NCBI RefSeq assembly: GCF_000699445.3
Contig: NC_067196.1
Span: 90,126,364 to 90,190,363 of the forward strand
DNA length: 64,000 bases
Reading direction: 5' to 3'
DNA from: Schistosoma haematobium
Lineage: Eukaryota; Platyhelminthes; Trematoda; Strigeidida; Schistosomatidae
The position numbers and the translations under genes were made by a program. Every line of letters starts with the position of its first letter. The stretch's first letter is position 1. Positions 24,095-37,000 of the stretch are shown piece after piece. The notes beneath the pieces were generated by a model that saw only the letters and a list, made by a program, of their open reading frames with translations, searched no databases and had not been told where the DNA came from.

Positions 24095-24425
24095 CTACCG
24101 GGTTCTGCCGGTCTTGTAGAAGTACTTTGCACTTGGAAAGTGCAAAGCACATGCAGTACTTACAGACACTGATTGCCACCTAAGCGCGGATTGCATGACT
24201 TGGGTATCATCGCATAGTAAGACAATATTATCTTCATACTCAAGGTCGAAAGGTCTCTCTCCAGGCAACAGATCCACACCATTACATACATCTATCAGAG
24301 CTTTTTTCAGAACGTCATTGATGGCCAAGTTCAAAAGGAATGGAGAGGTTGGGCGACCCTGCCTAAGCCCTTGGTTGGAATAACGGAGAGAGGTGGTTGT
24401 CTGCCCTCACTTTACACGAGGTGTT
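24095..24425 (-). mobile_element. RTE-like RT fragment (palm active-site region)
   Basis: Minus strand: SNQGLRQGRPTSPFLLNLAI, then NDVLKKALIDVCNGVDLLPG and LEYEDNIVLLCDDTQ, where EDN replaces the catalytic ADD. This is probably the continuation of the RTE-like element at 25145-26600, separated by repeat A and other sequence, though about 90 residues between the two are missing. Confidence 0.7.
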
Positions 24426-24934
24426 AGTATGTAGGTATATATAGTTGTAAACATACGTTTCATTTTTCTTTATTTGTGTATTAGGTAAATAATTTATTAC
24501 ATTATGGTTTGGAAGCCCACGAAACCAAGTAAAACAGCGACAGAAAAGAATAGTAGAATGAGGTCAAACAACCAATAAATGGACGAGTAAAAATAGTCTA
24601 ATGAGATTTTCAGTCCAAATAAACAAGCAGTCAAGATGGATTTCTTTGAGTTGAGAAGTTTAATCTTATATGACAGCTATAGTCGCAAGCTACTGTTGGG
24701 TTGTCACTGACTTGAACTCTAAGACATGTCTGGTAACATCTCGAGCCACTGAGTTGCATGATCTATAGGATTTCAACGATGGGGCTGTGATGAGGCGGCA
24801 AGTGATAGTTTCACGTAGTCATCATTCTACGATGTCATGTCATAAACCGACCATTACACATTTTTACACCGTCGACAAATGTGTGAAAATTGCTAAGATA
24901 ACATTCACAAAACTTCGAACGGTCGAAGCCGGTT
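24426..24934. other. Unassigned sequence
   Basis: No recognisable coding or repeat content. Confidence 0.4.
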
Positions 24935-24975
24935 GTTTATTTATTTGTGTAAACAAAAACATTGGTACAAGGAAA

Positions 24976-25044
<69 letters not shown>

Positions 25045-25144
25045 CCACATCAAGTGATTTGTGTGAGGGCTGAGACACTGCCCGCGCACCAAAACCGAAG
25101 TAGGTGGTTTTCTTAGGGGGTCACTCCCCGAGTCTTTGACCTAG
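24935..25144 (-). repeat. Repeat family A, 3' part, expanded by an AT microsatellite
   Basis: Starts with the family tail (TTTATTTATTTGTG) and TTGGTACAAGG, is interrupted by an AT dinucleotide run at about 24978-25040, and continues with GGGCTGAGACACTGCCCG to AGTCTTTGACCTAG. It abuts the RTE-like fragment. Confidence 0.75.
24978..25040. repeat. AT dinucleotide microsatellite
   Basis: Uninterrupted TA repeat of about 31 units. Confidence 0.95.
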
Positions 25145-26600
25145 ATTTGGTCGGTACAGGACCGACCCTTACGGAATCCAGATTGTCGATTTCTCAGTTG
25201 GGCGTCCACGAAGTCCCTCATTTTGTTTAAAAACACCCTATTGAAGACTTTCTGGTATTGAGAGAAGAGTGATGCCTTTATAGTTCTCACACTTGTTGAG
25301 ATCGCCTTTCTTTGGCATCTTGATCAGGTGTCCTTCCCAGTCTGTTGAAGTTGCAGTTGCTGCTACATCTGCTTTCAGTACCTCTGCTGGAATGTCCGGT
25401 CTCGCTGTCTTGCCGCTCTTGATTTGTCTGATGGCCATGCTGATCTCTTCATTTGTCGGTGGGCAACATTGATTGGAAGGTCCCTGGGTGCTGCTTCGAT
25501 GTTGGGTGGGTTCAGTGGAGCTGATCGATTCAAGAGTTCTTTGAAGTGTTCTATCCACCTGTTCCGTTGTGCTTCAATGTTGTTGATTACCTTGCCCTCC
25601 TTGCTTTTCATTGGTCGTTCTGGTTTACGATAATTTCCAGCGAGTTCCTTTGTTGTGTCATACGATTGTCTCATGCTTCCTTCTCTTGCAGCCTTTTCCG
25701 CCTCCGTTGCTAAATCTTCCACACATTTACGTTTGTCGGTTCTGATGCTCCTCTTCACTTGTTTGTTTACTTCTGTGTATTCAGCTTGTGCTTTGGCTTT
25801 TTATGCTCTTGTTCGACTGGTATTGATTGCTGCCTTCTTGTTCCTTCTTTCTTGAATCTTATCCAGTGTATCAACAGTGATCCATTCCTTGTGATGATGC
25901 TTCTTGTGGCCCAGAACCACATGACATGTTGAAGTGATTGCCTCTTTGATCCCCTTCCAGTTGTTCTCCATGGTAATTCCCTCTCATCGTGAAAGGCCTA
26001 GAACCTATTGCTAAGGGCTATCTTGAATTCGTTGAGTCTGTCAGTATCCCGAAGAAAGGCCGTTTTGAACTTTTGTGATGTTGTCTACCCCGTTGTTCAG
26101 TGCTTCTTGAGTTTCAATTTCATCTTGGCGACCACCAAGTGGTGATCTGAAGCTATATCAATTCTTCTTTTGGTTCTCACGTCCTCCATTGACCTTCTGA
26201 ACTTTTTATTGATGCAGATGTGGTCGATTTGGTTCTGTGTGGTGTGATCCGGTGAAGTCCATGTGATTTTTTGAATGCGTTTATGTGGGAATATGGCGCC
26301 GCCTGTGACCAGTTTATTGAGGGCATGTATGTTTGCAAATCTCTCACCATTTTCGTTCCTCTTTTGCAGTCCATGTCGTTCCATGATGTCTTCATATCCG
26401 GTGCTGCCCATTCCGACCTTGGTATTTAGGTGTTCCATCAGAATGGTCAGGTCCTTTGTTGGGCGTTTCTCAAAGATTGACTGCAACCTATCGTAGAATT
26501 GATTTTCAATGTCTTAATTGTAAGCGTTGGTAGGCGCATAGAATTGGATGACGTTCATTGTAATGCCCTCTTTGTTTTGAAGGGGGCTTATATGACCCTG
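25145..26600 (-). mobile_element. RTE-like non-LTR retrotransposon, endonuclease and RT start (degenerate)
   Basis: Minus strand, from 26600 downward: the APE endonuclease C-terminal half (LMEHLNTKVGMGSTGYEDIM, GERFANIHALNKLV, TWTSPDHTTQNQIDHICINK, DIASDHHLVVAKMKLKLKKH), a linker (EEISMAIRQIKSGK), and the RT start with MPKKGDLNKCENYKGITLLS and GFRKGRSCTDQI near 25150. H in SDHH and the QIDHI block are the endonuclease signatures. Frameshifts at several points; truncated at both ends. Confidence 0.82.
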
Positions 26601-26739
26601 GGTCCATGAGATGCTTGGCATATCATAACCAATAAAAGTATATTATTTGCGTATTAAGTCAAAAATTAAATCCCCTTGTAGGAAATCAACTCCCGAAAAC
26701 TTAGACTATAAAAGTGTTGTAGATCACCAACATAGGTAA

Positions 26740-27245
26740 TCTGTGTCAATGATTACGGAGCCTACTCGAGTTGAATGGGAATGGTGTAACCTCATAGGTT
26801 ATGTCGAATTTACACCTCGCGGTTGATACATAACGTGGATTACTCTTTCGTCGTATGGCTAGTTTGATGACCGTATAGAACAAACATAACGATATTACAG
26901 GAATCATTATTGGTGAGAGTAGGTACAAGAAACAATGCGACCACAACCTCATGGGGCAGTCCATGGTATGCAGTTGATTGATGCGCGTAGGTTGTTCTTT
27001 ACCCTGACGAGGATCGATTAACTGTTTGGTATTTAGTGACCCAGCTTCCGGGTGATTTGGCTAGGGTCCAGTGACATTCCAAATAGAATGTTTTCTAGGA
27101 AGTGAAGTAAAAATAGATAGGTTGGACAACGCGGTTCACAAACACTTACTCGACTGGTTATGTTTGTGTAGAGAGCCTGCTCAAGGCTGATGTTCTCCGG
27201 TATGCCTCTTAATGACAGATACTGTCGTAAACCCTAACGATTTAC
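26740..27245 (-). mobile_element. Decayed RTE-like RT fragment
   Basis: Minus strand from 27245: HVDFVNR, a stop, GLRQYLSLRGIPENISLEQA, LYTNITSRVSV. It lines up with [20 protein letters not shown] of the element at 39.9-42.7 kb. Beyond that the frame is lost. The 72-codon frame at 26746-26964 within it has no recognised function. Confidence 0.6.
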
Positions 27246-27662
27246 AAAGTCGACATGAAAAAGTCAATAGCAAGTTTGATAACACATCTGAAGTTAATTA
27301 GGTACCTTACATTGTATCGATTGTCATTGATTTTTGCTCTGACTATCATAACTAAATACCGGGGAATGTGTGTTAAAATGGTCGATATTTTTAACCTATT
27401 GAACAAAGTACTTAGATGGTTTCATTCTCTATATGGATGAAAATATTGTAAGTGAAATTTTTTTGAAATTCCAATTATAGTAGTTAATCAGCTCAAGAAG
27501 AAAGACTAATATTTTCTTCCAAATAAATTTACACACAATATATGTAGTTTGTAGAAAAGATAATCAAATATGATTTAGTTTTTGTAAGTAGCCTTCTTAT
27601 TTGCTGATTTGTTAATTTTTCACCCGTTTTATTCCTTATCTTTGTTTTAAATTTATATCTAG
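27246..27662 (+). other. Intron sequence upstream of the first coactivator exon seen
   Basis: Pyrimidine-rich tract and acceptor ATATCTAG end at 27662. No upstream exon with the required phase 2 donor could be recognised here. Confidence 0.5.
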
Positions 27663-28054
27663 GAATGTACGTAACTTTTCGGCCATTAACTTTAGTGTTG
27701 AAGAGGACAGAGTGGATTGTGTTGCGCTTTCTAATCCGATAATTATGATCACACCTAATGAACTTCAACACTGTCTAAATGTGAATGCATTCCAATCTGC
27801 CTCGAAAAATTTATATCATCCCTCTGCAAAAATGGCTGCTATTGCTGCCTCTCAATCTCATTGTGCTAGACCATCTTCTGTACCTGGTTGTTTTGAACGT
27901 CGAGAAGGTTTCAGTGTTTCAACAAAAAATCAGTTATCTCCTGTAAACTCTGATAATCTATCGCTGTATCCTAAAATCAGTCCAATCTATCATTTGTCTT
28001 TATCACCAACTACCAATACGTGCAATGAAGAGCATATTTCACCTGGTTTAAGAG
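27663..28054 (+). CDS. Coactivator exon a (PAS linker)
   Basis: Enters with one base completing a codon and leaves in phase 1 (AAG AG before GTTTGT). Contains [20 protein letters not shown] and ELQHC, the best-conserved block, then a Ser/Pro-rich stretch. A donor at 28084 (TGT before GTATGT, phase 0) is a possible alternative that would skip the 101 nt exon. Confidence 0.75.
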
Positions 28055-31000
28055 GTTTGTTGCCTACTTTTTCGCTCCAATGTGTATGTAGTCTTTCACA
28101 TAGAACTTAAAGACAATCACTTTGTTTTTTTTGAAATTTTTTTGAAAACTTTGGAACTGAGTAAGAAGAAAAATCTAATCCATTTCTTGCCTTTAAGAGC
28201 CTGATGAATGTGCATAGAAGACATGATTGTGTAAAACTTGATCATTGTTTGGCAGTTTCATTAACTATGGAAAGTAGAACATTTGATTACTAGGAATTCT
28301 TACAATAAAATCAGAGCAACAATTCATAAAGGGAATCAATTACTTGAAAACTCCGAAACTAGTTTTTTTTACTGTCATATCAAACACTACAACATCCGGT
28401 TTAACTCGCTACATTACAAAATAAAGAGTACAAATATGTAAGTATGCACCTAAGATTTAAGATACAAAAAATGAATCCATGTATATTATGAAGATTAATG
28501 CTTTAAGTTCAACAACGTTCTCCGTAATAATGATTTACTTCGAACATGTTTATATTACACGTCGAAAAATAACAAACATTCAATCCAGGTATTCTTGATA
28601 TGAAAGAGATTATTAATGATTGATTAGACGAAATATTCGATTGTTAAAATCAATGACTGGGATGCTAATCGATAAATGATAAGCAGTTATATAATGTGGC
28701 TCGGTGATGACTGCTCACGAGACCGTATTATTTACTTAAGGCCCCCGATGGTTAGTCACTCAGCTACAACGTAGGACCAGGCACATATGTACATCGGTCC
28801 AAGTTGCCATGCCCCAATGACTAGAAACCAAAGACAAGACCACTAAGCCCGAAGAAAAAGATTTTTCACTAGATAAAATGACGTTTATATGCAGAATACT
28901 AACAAAAGGTAAACATGATAAAATTTCATGAGTGGTCGTAAGAATCAATTTATAGGTCACTCGTTCCCCAATCAGTCAAGATATCTAGCTGGTAAGTTTA
29001 ATCTTTGTGTATCGCATCACTTCTATTGAATATATCCGTTGGGAATATCTTGGAAATGAAGCTTAGTCCCCATCGTATTTTTAATTGCTGCATTTTTGAG
29101 CTGATTATACCACAAACCGCAAATTCAGCGTCTATATCAATTCGCTTTGTCGGATCAGTTTTGCTATGCTGCTGTTTTCTTTGTTTCTAAACCATTTGTT
29201 AAGTATGTGCAAAACAATTATGCAACAGTGTTTGGCCTTTCTTGAAACAGTAAAACCCCTCTTATAAAGAGCGTTTTCTGCTTTCTTTATCTTCAATATA
29301 AGGAATGTGGAGATGGTTGAATTTTACTGAAATCGTAAACTAATCTAAGTCATTTCATTTTGTTTCCGATCAGTGTTCCAATAATATTAAGCTTACGTTT
29401 CTACCCATCACAAAGTTGAGTCGGAGGTCTCACCAGTTCTAATATGTCGGTGGCAGCGGTTAACAAAATATTTGCACATATACATGATACTTGCGTGACC
29501 TATTTAGCAGACAAGAAGGCGGTATGTTTAGTGAAATTTGAACCATAGGATCTAAAGGTACGCTTTGGTGTTTACTCACCGGTTTTCGAAACAGTGTTTA
29601 CAAATGGTGGGACCACTAAATAATTAATACAGAAATATGGCTTAGTGTTAACTTAGACGGCAAATTATGTGATAGGTCCAAGACCATTTACTGATTGGTG
29701 CGTTTGGGACATTTAATAAGGATAGATAACTACCACGTCTCGAAGTACTATGTCGTTTAACATTAGCGTAAACTGGGAAAGGACTTTGGACAAACAATTT
29801 TATTATTTATTTATTTTAACACATAGATATTGGTACAAGGAGGCACCAAATACATATGCGCCACACAAATCTCATTCGATATGTGTGAGGGCTGTGATAC
29901 TGCCCGGGTGCCCAAACCACCTGGACAAACACATGGGATTAGTTCATGAAGTTATTGGATTTTGGTTGGACTGGTGTTGTTCACTTCAACTTACATACGC
30001 GCGGATTTTGTAGTGGGAACGCGACTTGGTTTTACTTTCACTTATTATTAATATTTTTATTTTGTCTAATAATTTCTATTCTTTCTAAGGTTCAGCATTC
30101 AATAATGAAACTTCTCAAAAGTATTATATTCCTACTAATTCACCTCAATCCACTGTTGTTATTCAATACTCAAGCGGAGAGGATTGTATGGTAGGTTGTT
30201 TTTCATTTGATGCATCACATACTCCTCACTGTAATAAATCTAATATATTTTATTCTGTTATAGATGAAAAGTTGATAACTACAATTTAATGTTAGTTGAT
30301 TACAAAGATAATAATTTCTAGACAGTTCCACACTTGTTAACATTCCGCATCAGTTATGAACTATCAATACGATAAAGTATCATACATTATTTTCTATTTT
30401 TCCAAGTTACCGGACGGTATTTATGAAGTAGTCCGTGCACTGCAGCTATCTATTATATACGAAATGCGAACACTTTTTTTAAAAGAGATTTATGTTGATA
30501 TTTAATTAGCGTTGAGTGTTCAATTTCCTATAATCAGTGGTTTTACAGTCATCTATCTCGATTTACATTGATCAATAATAATTGTTAACTTATTTAGACA
30601 AATGTTTAATTCGAAGAGACAGTTTACATCACAAACTGATTTTCAATTAACATTCTTTGGGAAATTAAGGCGAATTTACTGAGTCAGTCAGTCATAATCA
30701 ATGTATAGCCTGGTATAAATGTACGTTAATCGTTGTCATACCACGCTGGCACGACAAGATAACATCAATAAAATGAATAGCAAGGAAAAAAACTAAATAA
30801 TGAGATTGTACTTCGAAAAGACAGAATAAAGTTGTGTGTTTATATAAATATTCGAACTCAAGGTGTAGAGAAAGATAAAGAGTGAATATACTTACTCCAT
30901 TTTAATGGACTCCGAATCATGTCACTCAACTTCTTCAATCACTGGTTACAGTTACCATGTGTACGCCCACCAACTGGTCTACATCTACCAACATAATTCA

Positions 31001-34000
31001 GTTCAAAAGTTAGTAAATCCATAAACTAATGTCACGTTTTGGTTTGGCTGCGCTGTCACCACCTTTCTCCTCCTAACTTACTACCACACAAACTAACATT
31101 ATCCGTCGAGGTGTGAGATGGTCAAGTATGCGCAATACATACCCTAGCTACCTCATTTGATGAAGATTCACGATATTATCATGCGACTCGATATCTTTGC
31201 GTAGTATCCTCTGTGCTTCATTTAGTTGTTTAGTTTTCGACAGTTCAAATTTTCTAGTGTCGCTGAATTCTATTTGTTGCTTAATAATTTTTCTAAGTAA
31301 ATCTGATGTGTTGTTGCTGTTATGATTGTCAAACCCTTATGTTGATCTTTCCGACAATTTTTTCTTCACAGCCTTCTCCATTTCACCATTCGAATTCCCC
31401 TCATCTACGTAATCCATCATTTAGCGATTCTTCTCCTATTTCAATTGAACATAACAAAAAACATAATGCAGTTGATCAGAGCAATAATAACAGTAATACT
31501 ACTAGTAATAATAACGAAAGTGAATTATTACCGTTTGATCTTCCCAAACTGTGTACAAAATCTGAAGGAGGCATTGCCTTGACTTTGCCTACAGATGTTA
31601 TTCTGCCAGAGGATAATGAAGGACAAAGTTCTTGGAATTATCACCAACGATTGATGGATGTTATTATAACTGTGGTTAATCGAAGTGGAGAAATATTATA
31701 TTATGACAAGTAAGCTCATAGTGTCTATCATTATATTTCACTTGGTATGTGCATAGAAAATTAGTTAACCGATTAAAATATTGCTTGATATAACTTGGTA
31801 GTCACTTTTTATTTGTTCGTGTATGTAAACACTAGTGATACTAGTTGATAGGGCTAAACTGAAAATAAGTGTGCGTGTGTGTATTTGCTAAACTCAATGA
31901 TTTAAAGTCAACCTCTTTAATCACTACCAACCCGATAAACATACCGCACAATTTACTTTTTTTGTAAAAATCAACTTGAATAGTATTTCAGTAGTTTTAA
32001 GTCTTTACTTTTCAATTATCGAATTAAGAATTCACACTTGTGGTACGATTTTCGGTTTGATTAGCCATATGAAAATGATAAACCCTATGTATTTTCATCA
32101 TGTACACAAGGTATATGCATATTGTTGTTTGTAAACTCTGTTCCCCTTAATGAGTATTGAGTTATAATAAAAATAGCTTAAAAATACTGCAACTTGGAAC
32201 TGAGAAAGTGTAGTTGAATATGAAAGATTTTTGTGTACTTAAATAAGTTACAAAGTAATTGAGACGTTGCTTAGCATTATTTGCAAATCCCAACAAATTA
32301 TGTAATAGTTACTTCAATTCTTAATTATCTGATAATACGATGACCGGTTGATAGCAAGGTAATTATTTAATAATCTATTCACACTGTATTCCAATTTAAC
32401 TAAGTCGGGTGTATGTGTGTGGGAGGCATATTTACACTCGTTTCCATATACCCTGGTATGGCAAAGAGAGGGAGTCCTCTCCCCCTCTTGAAATGCTTTC
32501 ATATGGCCACGCGTATATAGTTACTGCCAGGGAATTCCTATTCACTGTCTTCTCGCATCACGAGGCAAGCACTAACTTGGAATCCTGAAGGAAAACGGTA
32601 AAAGGGAAGACTAAAGAACACACTGCGTCGGGAATCGGAAGCAGACATGAAAAGGATGTTTAGCAACTGAAGACAGCTGGAAAGGATTACCCAGGACAGA
32701 GTTGGATGGAGAATGCTGGTGGACGGCATATGCTCTCCCACAAGGGGTAACAGGCGTAAGTCTTACAGCGGTACTGTTTATGAAAATGGGAGGACTACGT
32801 GCAAATGTTTGGCGCTTAAACCGGATTGGCGATAGGTATTGTTCAGGACGCTAGATCCCGTGGAATAACTCGTTAAATGTCCCATCTTTGTAATTTTGTT
32901 ATGGAAATTGGAATTTCATTTCTGCACCAAAACGACCATTTTTACCTCCTGTTTGTTTTTCCCACCTGGAAGGACCTTAAATGTCATTGATTCATTTCCT
33001 CCTTTAGTACGCTATTTTGTGACGTTTTCTAAGGACATTTTTGTACTGTACATATACGCATAAGTTGTGTGCTTGTTCGTTTGTGTATCGGCTGCTTGTA
33101 GAATGTGTGTTTTCCCAGCTGAATCTGGTCTTCTTGCCCTAGTTAGCAGGGTTGGGGTGCAGTGGAATAGTTTGGCTTCGCCTGTTGTTGTTTTACTAAC
33201 TTTCGTTCTGTTCGCCGGTCCCAGCTGGTATTGTAGCCTCTTCAAACGTAACAGTATCTGCGCAGTTTTGACATGCACATCAACCCGGTTAAGGCGTCGG
33301 ACATTCGCTTTTCGTCCTCTCATTTTCGTAAACAAACCCCCACCACGAAAGACAGTGAGTAGGACTTCCCTGTCAGTGGTTGTATGCAGGTGGCCATGTG
33401 AGAGCATTTCGAGAGGTAGCGCTGATTCTCCTTACTCTCGTCTGTACCAGGGCATTTGGGTGCACTACACTGAATCATAGTGTGGTGATTGTTGATCGTT
33501 GCTCAAGATGTTTTATTCAATCTCTTATAATATTGATTGTGTGTAAAATAGCACACATCTGTCTATACTCTTTATACGTTGTAGATATTGTGAATATTTT
33601 TTACAGACTAGCAATCATTTACCTTGATATTTTTATTTATTCACTTTTCTATGTAGAAACCTTCCAAATCAACAAAGTTTTTGCCTAGATAACAATGAAA
33701 AATGCGATGATAATGATTATGCTAATTTACAAATTGGTGACAGTTGGACTAGTAGAATTCAAGATGGTGATTTAGCAATTTGGGAGAAGCATACCTCTAA
33801 AAGTAAACTATACTCATTTAAATCAAGTTATCTTTTCCCTCTTCACTTAAATGATTCTCCTTTCCCACTAGTCATTTATTGCCATCCATAATGATTAATT
33901 ATGGTGTGGCGACTCATTTACTAGGTAGATGGTTTGTGTAACTTGATTTTTGAGTGATATTTTTTTCGTTTTTGAAGGGTTACTGGTACTCGATTATTCG

Positions 34001-37000
34001 AATCGAAGTAGATAGAACCAGATTCATACATACAACTTTCTAGTTTAAAATTGAGTACTTGATAACGATTAATTTACCATTGCTTCTTGAGATAGTAAAC
34101 ATGTAAATTTAAAACAAACAATCCAATTGTAAATATACACATGTTTTTTGTTGTTGGTGTGTATGACATTTTAAAATCTTCAGGAAGTTAACACAAGTAT
34201 AACTTCTGATAGAATTAGCTAAATTCATCTTAGGTATAATGCCGCTCAACTGTATAGATTTCTTTTAGTGAATAAATATGTTTAAATGATCCATCGGTAT
34301 AGGTTATAACACTACTCTAGTGGTAAGATAAGAAAAGAAATTAATTAATATAATAAATAAAGCTGACAAGTCTTCACATAAATAAAGAGTTTTAATGAAA
34401 TACAAGATGAATCTTTCTTTTTTTTACATGTGTTCCTATTCGAATGGTTGCATTAATTTTTTTAAGGGTGAAAATAAAAGTGATTCTCTTATTTTTTGAT
34501 AAATTGTCCTTGTTTCATTTATTTACATTTTAGTATTTAATGAAGCATCTCGTTGGTCTCATGCCCGTAACACTTTACTCGAACAAAGTGTATTGTCAAT
34601 TAACAGTGATGATGGAACAGTTGAGAACCGACAACATAAAATTTTTACATCATCTAATTCTAGTAGTTTAATTTCCTCTGAAAACTCTTCCAATCGTCAT
34701 TTATTTGATTGTCCTATATATCGTGTAAAATTGGGTCGAAAATGGTTTTATGTTCACACGTTTAGTTTACCTATTAACCGTTGTACTAATTCAAGCCTGC
34801 TGCAATCAGATATGTTATTATGTGAACCATTGGTAGTGCATTATCATAATCTTCTTCGGTATGTTTATTCACTAATATACTTTTCCTTATATTTTATTGA
34901 AATCATGGATCAATCTAAATTAAACCACTATTGAAAGCATGGAAGCAGTGAATGGTCGTTTCGTCATAGTATGGGACTCCTCAGCAATCCACACTCACGA
35001 CCCTGCACTCGGGAATCGAATCCAAGACCTACAGTCTCGCACGTGATCGCTTAACTTTTAGACTATTGATTCGGTATCCAACGCTGTTATTAACTAACTT
35101 CAATCAGTCTTGGTATTGAGTGCGTACTACTATTTGTACATTATGATTGGTTTCTAGTTTATTCAGGATTTACCTTATTTTAGATAGGAAAGAACTGTTT
35201 TTCATCGGTATTTCTAAAAGTTAATTTTTTGCAAGCCGTCAGACAGTTGTGAATAGATGAATATTATTTTAATGTTTGTGATATAGAAGCATCGTAAACT
35301 AGTGGAATACACTTGTGAACAAAGTAGTAACAACAGTACTTGTCATTCATACTTGATATCCAATTAAATTCCTAGAAATAATGCATAACCACCTTGAAGA
35401 GTTGTTGAAATTTTGTGCAATTTGTGCTAACATTTCTATTCGGTTCAAGTTAGTTAGCTGAATAAAAATTGTTTTGAACGTTTCAGTAGTGATATGCTTC
35501 AATTTAGATACATTGGTGGTACTGTTGAAGAAGTGTTTTTTTCTTAGTGATGTTGGATTTCCTGAACTATGATTGTGAAACCCTCATTATCGGACTTTGT
35601 AGATAATATCATCAGCGTATAATGAGAAATAGTACGATTTTGACCGACATAAATTTATGCCGAATTCCTAGTTTGAATATAACTGAATGAATGACTGCTT
35701 GTGTTATTGATTTTTTTGGAAAATATGTTGATTCTAAATGTGTTCTTTCGTGCTTTTACCTTTTCTTTAGTGAATGTGATCAAAGTGTAGAATCCACTGG
35801 TTCAAATGCATCAATATGTCTTAAGAAAGCCATTGCACAATCCACTTTGTCTATGGATTTGACTGAAACAAATTGTTCTAATTCATTTAAAAATACTGTT
35901 GTTCCTTGTTCATCTGTTTGTGAAAACCCAATATCATCACACTTAATCATATCTACTGTAAATGATCATTGCCGAATCAATGAACCGTCCAACGGTAGTA
36001 GTAGTAGTAGTAGAAATCTTTCTCTTTCCACTAGTACTTGTCTTTCATATACCAGTTCACCTGATCCATCTGTTACTAGTGGGCAGACATTGGTTTTTAA
36101 CTCGACCTCGCCGCCATTATCGTCCCTTGTATTACCTCATCATCATCACGTTCACCTTACACATTGTCATCATCATCATCATCATCCTAATGAAATTCAC
36201 GATGCCACAGCAATAACATCAACTACCAACAATCATCGTCATCATCATCACCATTATGTTCGTCATCATCATACGCCTAATACTTCTCATGATTCACCTC
36301 AGCCTGTAATAGTTTCTCATCTTCCTCATCAAAATTCTATCGGAGAGAAATCTACTTGTTCGTCTGATACCTCACATAGACTTGTAAGTATTTACGTTTT
36401 GATTTTCTTTTCTCAGTTGAATGAATGCAAATGTAAACTTGTTAAGATAACCAGACAAATATTTCAAGTAAAGTGTTATAGTTGATGTATTAAATGTTGG
36501 TGTGCGTGAAATTAGTTATACATTAGGTGGTGGTTGGTGATAGTCAATAGTAAACCTTGAACCTCGGTTTTGTGCTAGTTGGCACTTGTCATCGAGACGT
36601 ACATAGAATTTTGAGGAGGAGGGCTAGGGGTGACTAAACCAATAAGCGATAGCGTTCCACGAAGTCATTAACTGTTAGTCTGAGTCGTGTGGATAAATGC
36701 ATGCTACCTGGTTGAGATTCACACAGTTATCGTAACTAATAGTTGTAGGCATTGGGTTGACATGGCTCAAAATCGGTAACAATAACCCATATCCTTTCAC
36801 TCTTTGTTTTCCTTTAGATCTTGAGGTTCGAAATCATATTTCACTATTCTATTCCACGAAGTCACTCATATCTATATATAAACTTTTTGCTACTGCTGAT
36901 AAAGTTCCTACTACTACTATGCAATTTTTCTTAACGATTTCATCGCTATGTGCTAATGTTTTATTTATTTATTTATTTGAACACATAAATATTGGTACAA

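Noticed and set aside
23144..24172. Overlapping frames of 60-111 codons across repeat A
   Set aside because: The same frames recur in other copies, on both strands and in different lengths, without any domain. They reflect repeat sequence low in stops.
27255..27440. 61-codon plus-strand frame as an upstream coactivator exon
   Set aside because: No resemblance to PAS-A or bHLH, and no donor with the required phase 2 in that frame.
34925..35095. An intact tRNA gene on the minus strand
   Set aside because: Only B-box and loose A-box similarity; no cloverleaf, and a hammerhead-type core follows. This fits a SINE.
35962..36216. Shifted frame over coactivator exon f rich in Val/Leu/Ile
   Set aside because: It is a shadow of the His/Ser-rich true frame created by CAT repeats; the splice phases require the other frame.
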